A stretch of DNA of 64,000 nt. It comes from an uncultured SAR86 cluster bacterium. GTDB taxonomy: Bacteria; Pseudomonadota; Gammaproteobacteria; Magnimaribacterales; TMED112. This document shows, one piece after another, positions 63,230-64,000 of the stretch. A program made the position numbers and the translations under genes. Where the stretch lies: NCBI GenBank assembly GCA_902563885.1, contig CACEYZ010000003.1, positions 1 to 64,000 of the forward strand. Direction: 5' to 3'. The stretch's first letter is position 1, and each line of letters opens with the position of its first letter. The notes beneath the pieces are model-generated. The model was not told where the DNA came from. It saw nothing but the letters and a program-made list of their open reading frames with translations, and made no database searches.

Positions 63230-64000
63230 TAGTCCTTTATTTCAATGAACGCTTCAGCTCGAAGTTCTTGTAAATCTGATTCAAGTTCTTCCTCAAATTT
63301 TCTGCTGTATAGATAATTAAATGCTTGATCTGCAATTCTTTCATTTGTCTTGTCTTCAATTCTTGTACCAGTAACTTCTAAAATATGCCATCCAAAGTCT
63401 GAACGAAAAGGAAGAGAAACCTCATTAAGATTAGATCTCATCATTACTTCTTCAAAGGCCTCTGTGTACTTACCTTCACCTGCCCAACCCAGCTTTCCAC
63501 CTTCCTGTTTTGAGCCAGGATCATCACTAAACTCTGCTGCCAATTGATCAAAATCTTCCCCAGCAAGTAATCTTTCTCTTATAGAAATCATTAATTCTTC
63601 AGATTCATCATCTGGTCTTACTCTGTTAGGAATGAGAAGTATATGCCTAACTTCCCATTCTTTTTCAAAAGAAACTGCTGGACCTCTTTTATCATTAAGG
63701 TAAAGAATATGTGAGCCTGCACCACTTTTTATAACTTCTGAAACTTCTCCAATCTTAAGTTTTTCAAGAGTACTCTGAAATAACTCTGGGAAACCAGTTA
63801 TCTTTCTCCAACCTAAATCTCCTTTATTTTGATCTTCAGAAAAATTTTCTGATAGCTCTATGAAATTTTTCCCACTATCAACAGATTCAACAACTTCATC
63901 ATAAACATCATCAATATTTTTCTGAGAATTTGTTCTTATTAGAATTTGCCTAACATTTAGTTCTGGCCCTAACTGTGTTTTAGCTTCTTCTGTATTAAGA
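63226..64000 (-). CDS. surA: Periplasmic chaperone/peptidyl-prolyl isomerase SurA, partial (C-terminal part)
   Basis: SurA escorts outer-membrane proteins through the periplasm. The minus-strand frame is open from the window end and encodes about 258 residues including the stop side. Two parvulin-type PPIase domains are visible: ELNVRQILIRTNSQ to GAGSHILYL (first), and EWEVRHILLIPNRV to FGWHILEVTG (second), with GDLGWRKITGF and GGKLGWAGEGKY as repeat landmarks. The N-terminal chaperone part and signal peptide lie beyond 64000. Position upstream of pdxA matches the surA-pdxA-ksgA-apaH operon. Confidence 0.94.
   Translation of the reverse strand, partial: LNTEEAKTQLGPELNVRQILIRTNSQKNIDDVYDEVVESVDSGKNFIELSENFSEDQNKGDLGWRKITGFPELFQSTLEKLKIGEVSEVIKSGAGSHILYLNDKRGPAVSFEKEWEVRHILLIPNRVRPDDESEELMISIRERLLAGEDFDQLAAEFSDDPGSKQEGGKLGWAGEGKYTEAFEEVMMRSNLNEVSLPFRSDFGWHILEVTGTRIEDKTNERIADQAFNYLYSRKFEEELESDLQELRAEAFIEIKDY

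Overview
The window is an AT-rich, densely packed bacterial chromosome segment with almost no intergenic DNA. Many neighbouring genes overlap by 1 to 20 bases and several start with GTG or TTG. Gene content and order are gammaproteobacterial: mnmE-yidC-rnpA-rpmH/dnaA-dnaN-recF-gyrB, ubiE-ubiB-tatABC, dapF-xerC-yigB, miaB-phoH-ybeY-corC-lnt, 6S RNA next to ygfA and zapA, and apaH-ksgA-pdxA-surA. Low GC, shortened proteins and genes missing from conserved runs (yidD, rsmB, ubiJ, gap) suggest a streamlined marine gammaproteobacterium of the SAR86 kind. That placement is an inference; no rRNA gene is present to test it.

Layout. 1-8.1 kb is the replication-origin region: leftward mnmE (cut by the window edge), yidC, rnpA, rpmH, and rightward dnaA, dnaN, recF, gyrB. 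DnaA-box-like sites lie between rpmH and dnaA, and two near-perfect parS sites lie in recF, one of them just before the gyrB ribosome binding site. 8-17.3 kb holds a single-chain glycyl-tRNA synthetase, an LpxL-like acyltransferase, the TrkAH potassium system, fmt-def, then purE-tsaC-hemF-aroE-yheV. 17.3-25.4 kb is an aerobic respiration block: cytochrome c oxidase subunits II (fused to cytochrome c), I and III, the assembly factors CtaG, SURF1 and SCO1, and the heme O and heme A synthases. 25.5-37.5 kb contains an internally duplicated secreted protein, a quinone oxidoreductase, gshA, pckA, the DsbA/DsbB pair around polA-engB, a cytochrome c5, and dapF-xerC-yigB. 37.6-44.9 kb is a rightward central-carbon run (tkt, pgk, class I fba, LOG, acs, SDR). 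45-51 kb holds tatABC, ubiB, ubiE, orn and a Tat-type PhoD phosphatase. 51-56.4 kb is the miaB-to-lnt run ending in an L,D-transpeptidase. 56.4-64 kb contains an unusual small-RNA/tiny-protein region, gpx, rpiA, ygfA, 6S RNA, zapA, a pteridine-reductase-like SDR, cca, apaH, ksgA, pdxA and the 3' part of surA.

How the genes work together. The oxidase block is a complete caa3-type terminal oxidase with its metal and heme delivery factors. The Tat genes sit near a Tat-signal phosphatase. PEPCK, PGK, aldolase and transketolase point to gluconeogenic and pentose-phosphate flux, with acetate entering through Acs. DsbA/DsbB and SurA handle envelope protein folding.

Most notable parts. (1) 56.45-56.76 kb: a predicted promoter, a structured RNA with a CU-rich, anti-Shine-Dalgarno-like 14-nt loop and a UUCG-capped GC hairpin, followed by two tandem, apparently paralogous membrane peptides of 35 and 33 aa. 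(2) Four direct repeats at exactly 11-bp spacing upstream of a small secreted protein at 45.25 kb, resembling OmpR/PhoB-family sites. (3) A 38-aa ArfA-like ribosome-rescue candidate overlapping the end of tatC. (4) The parS pair in recF. No tRNA, rRNA, CRISPR array, IS element or prophage was seen.
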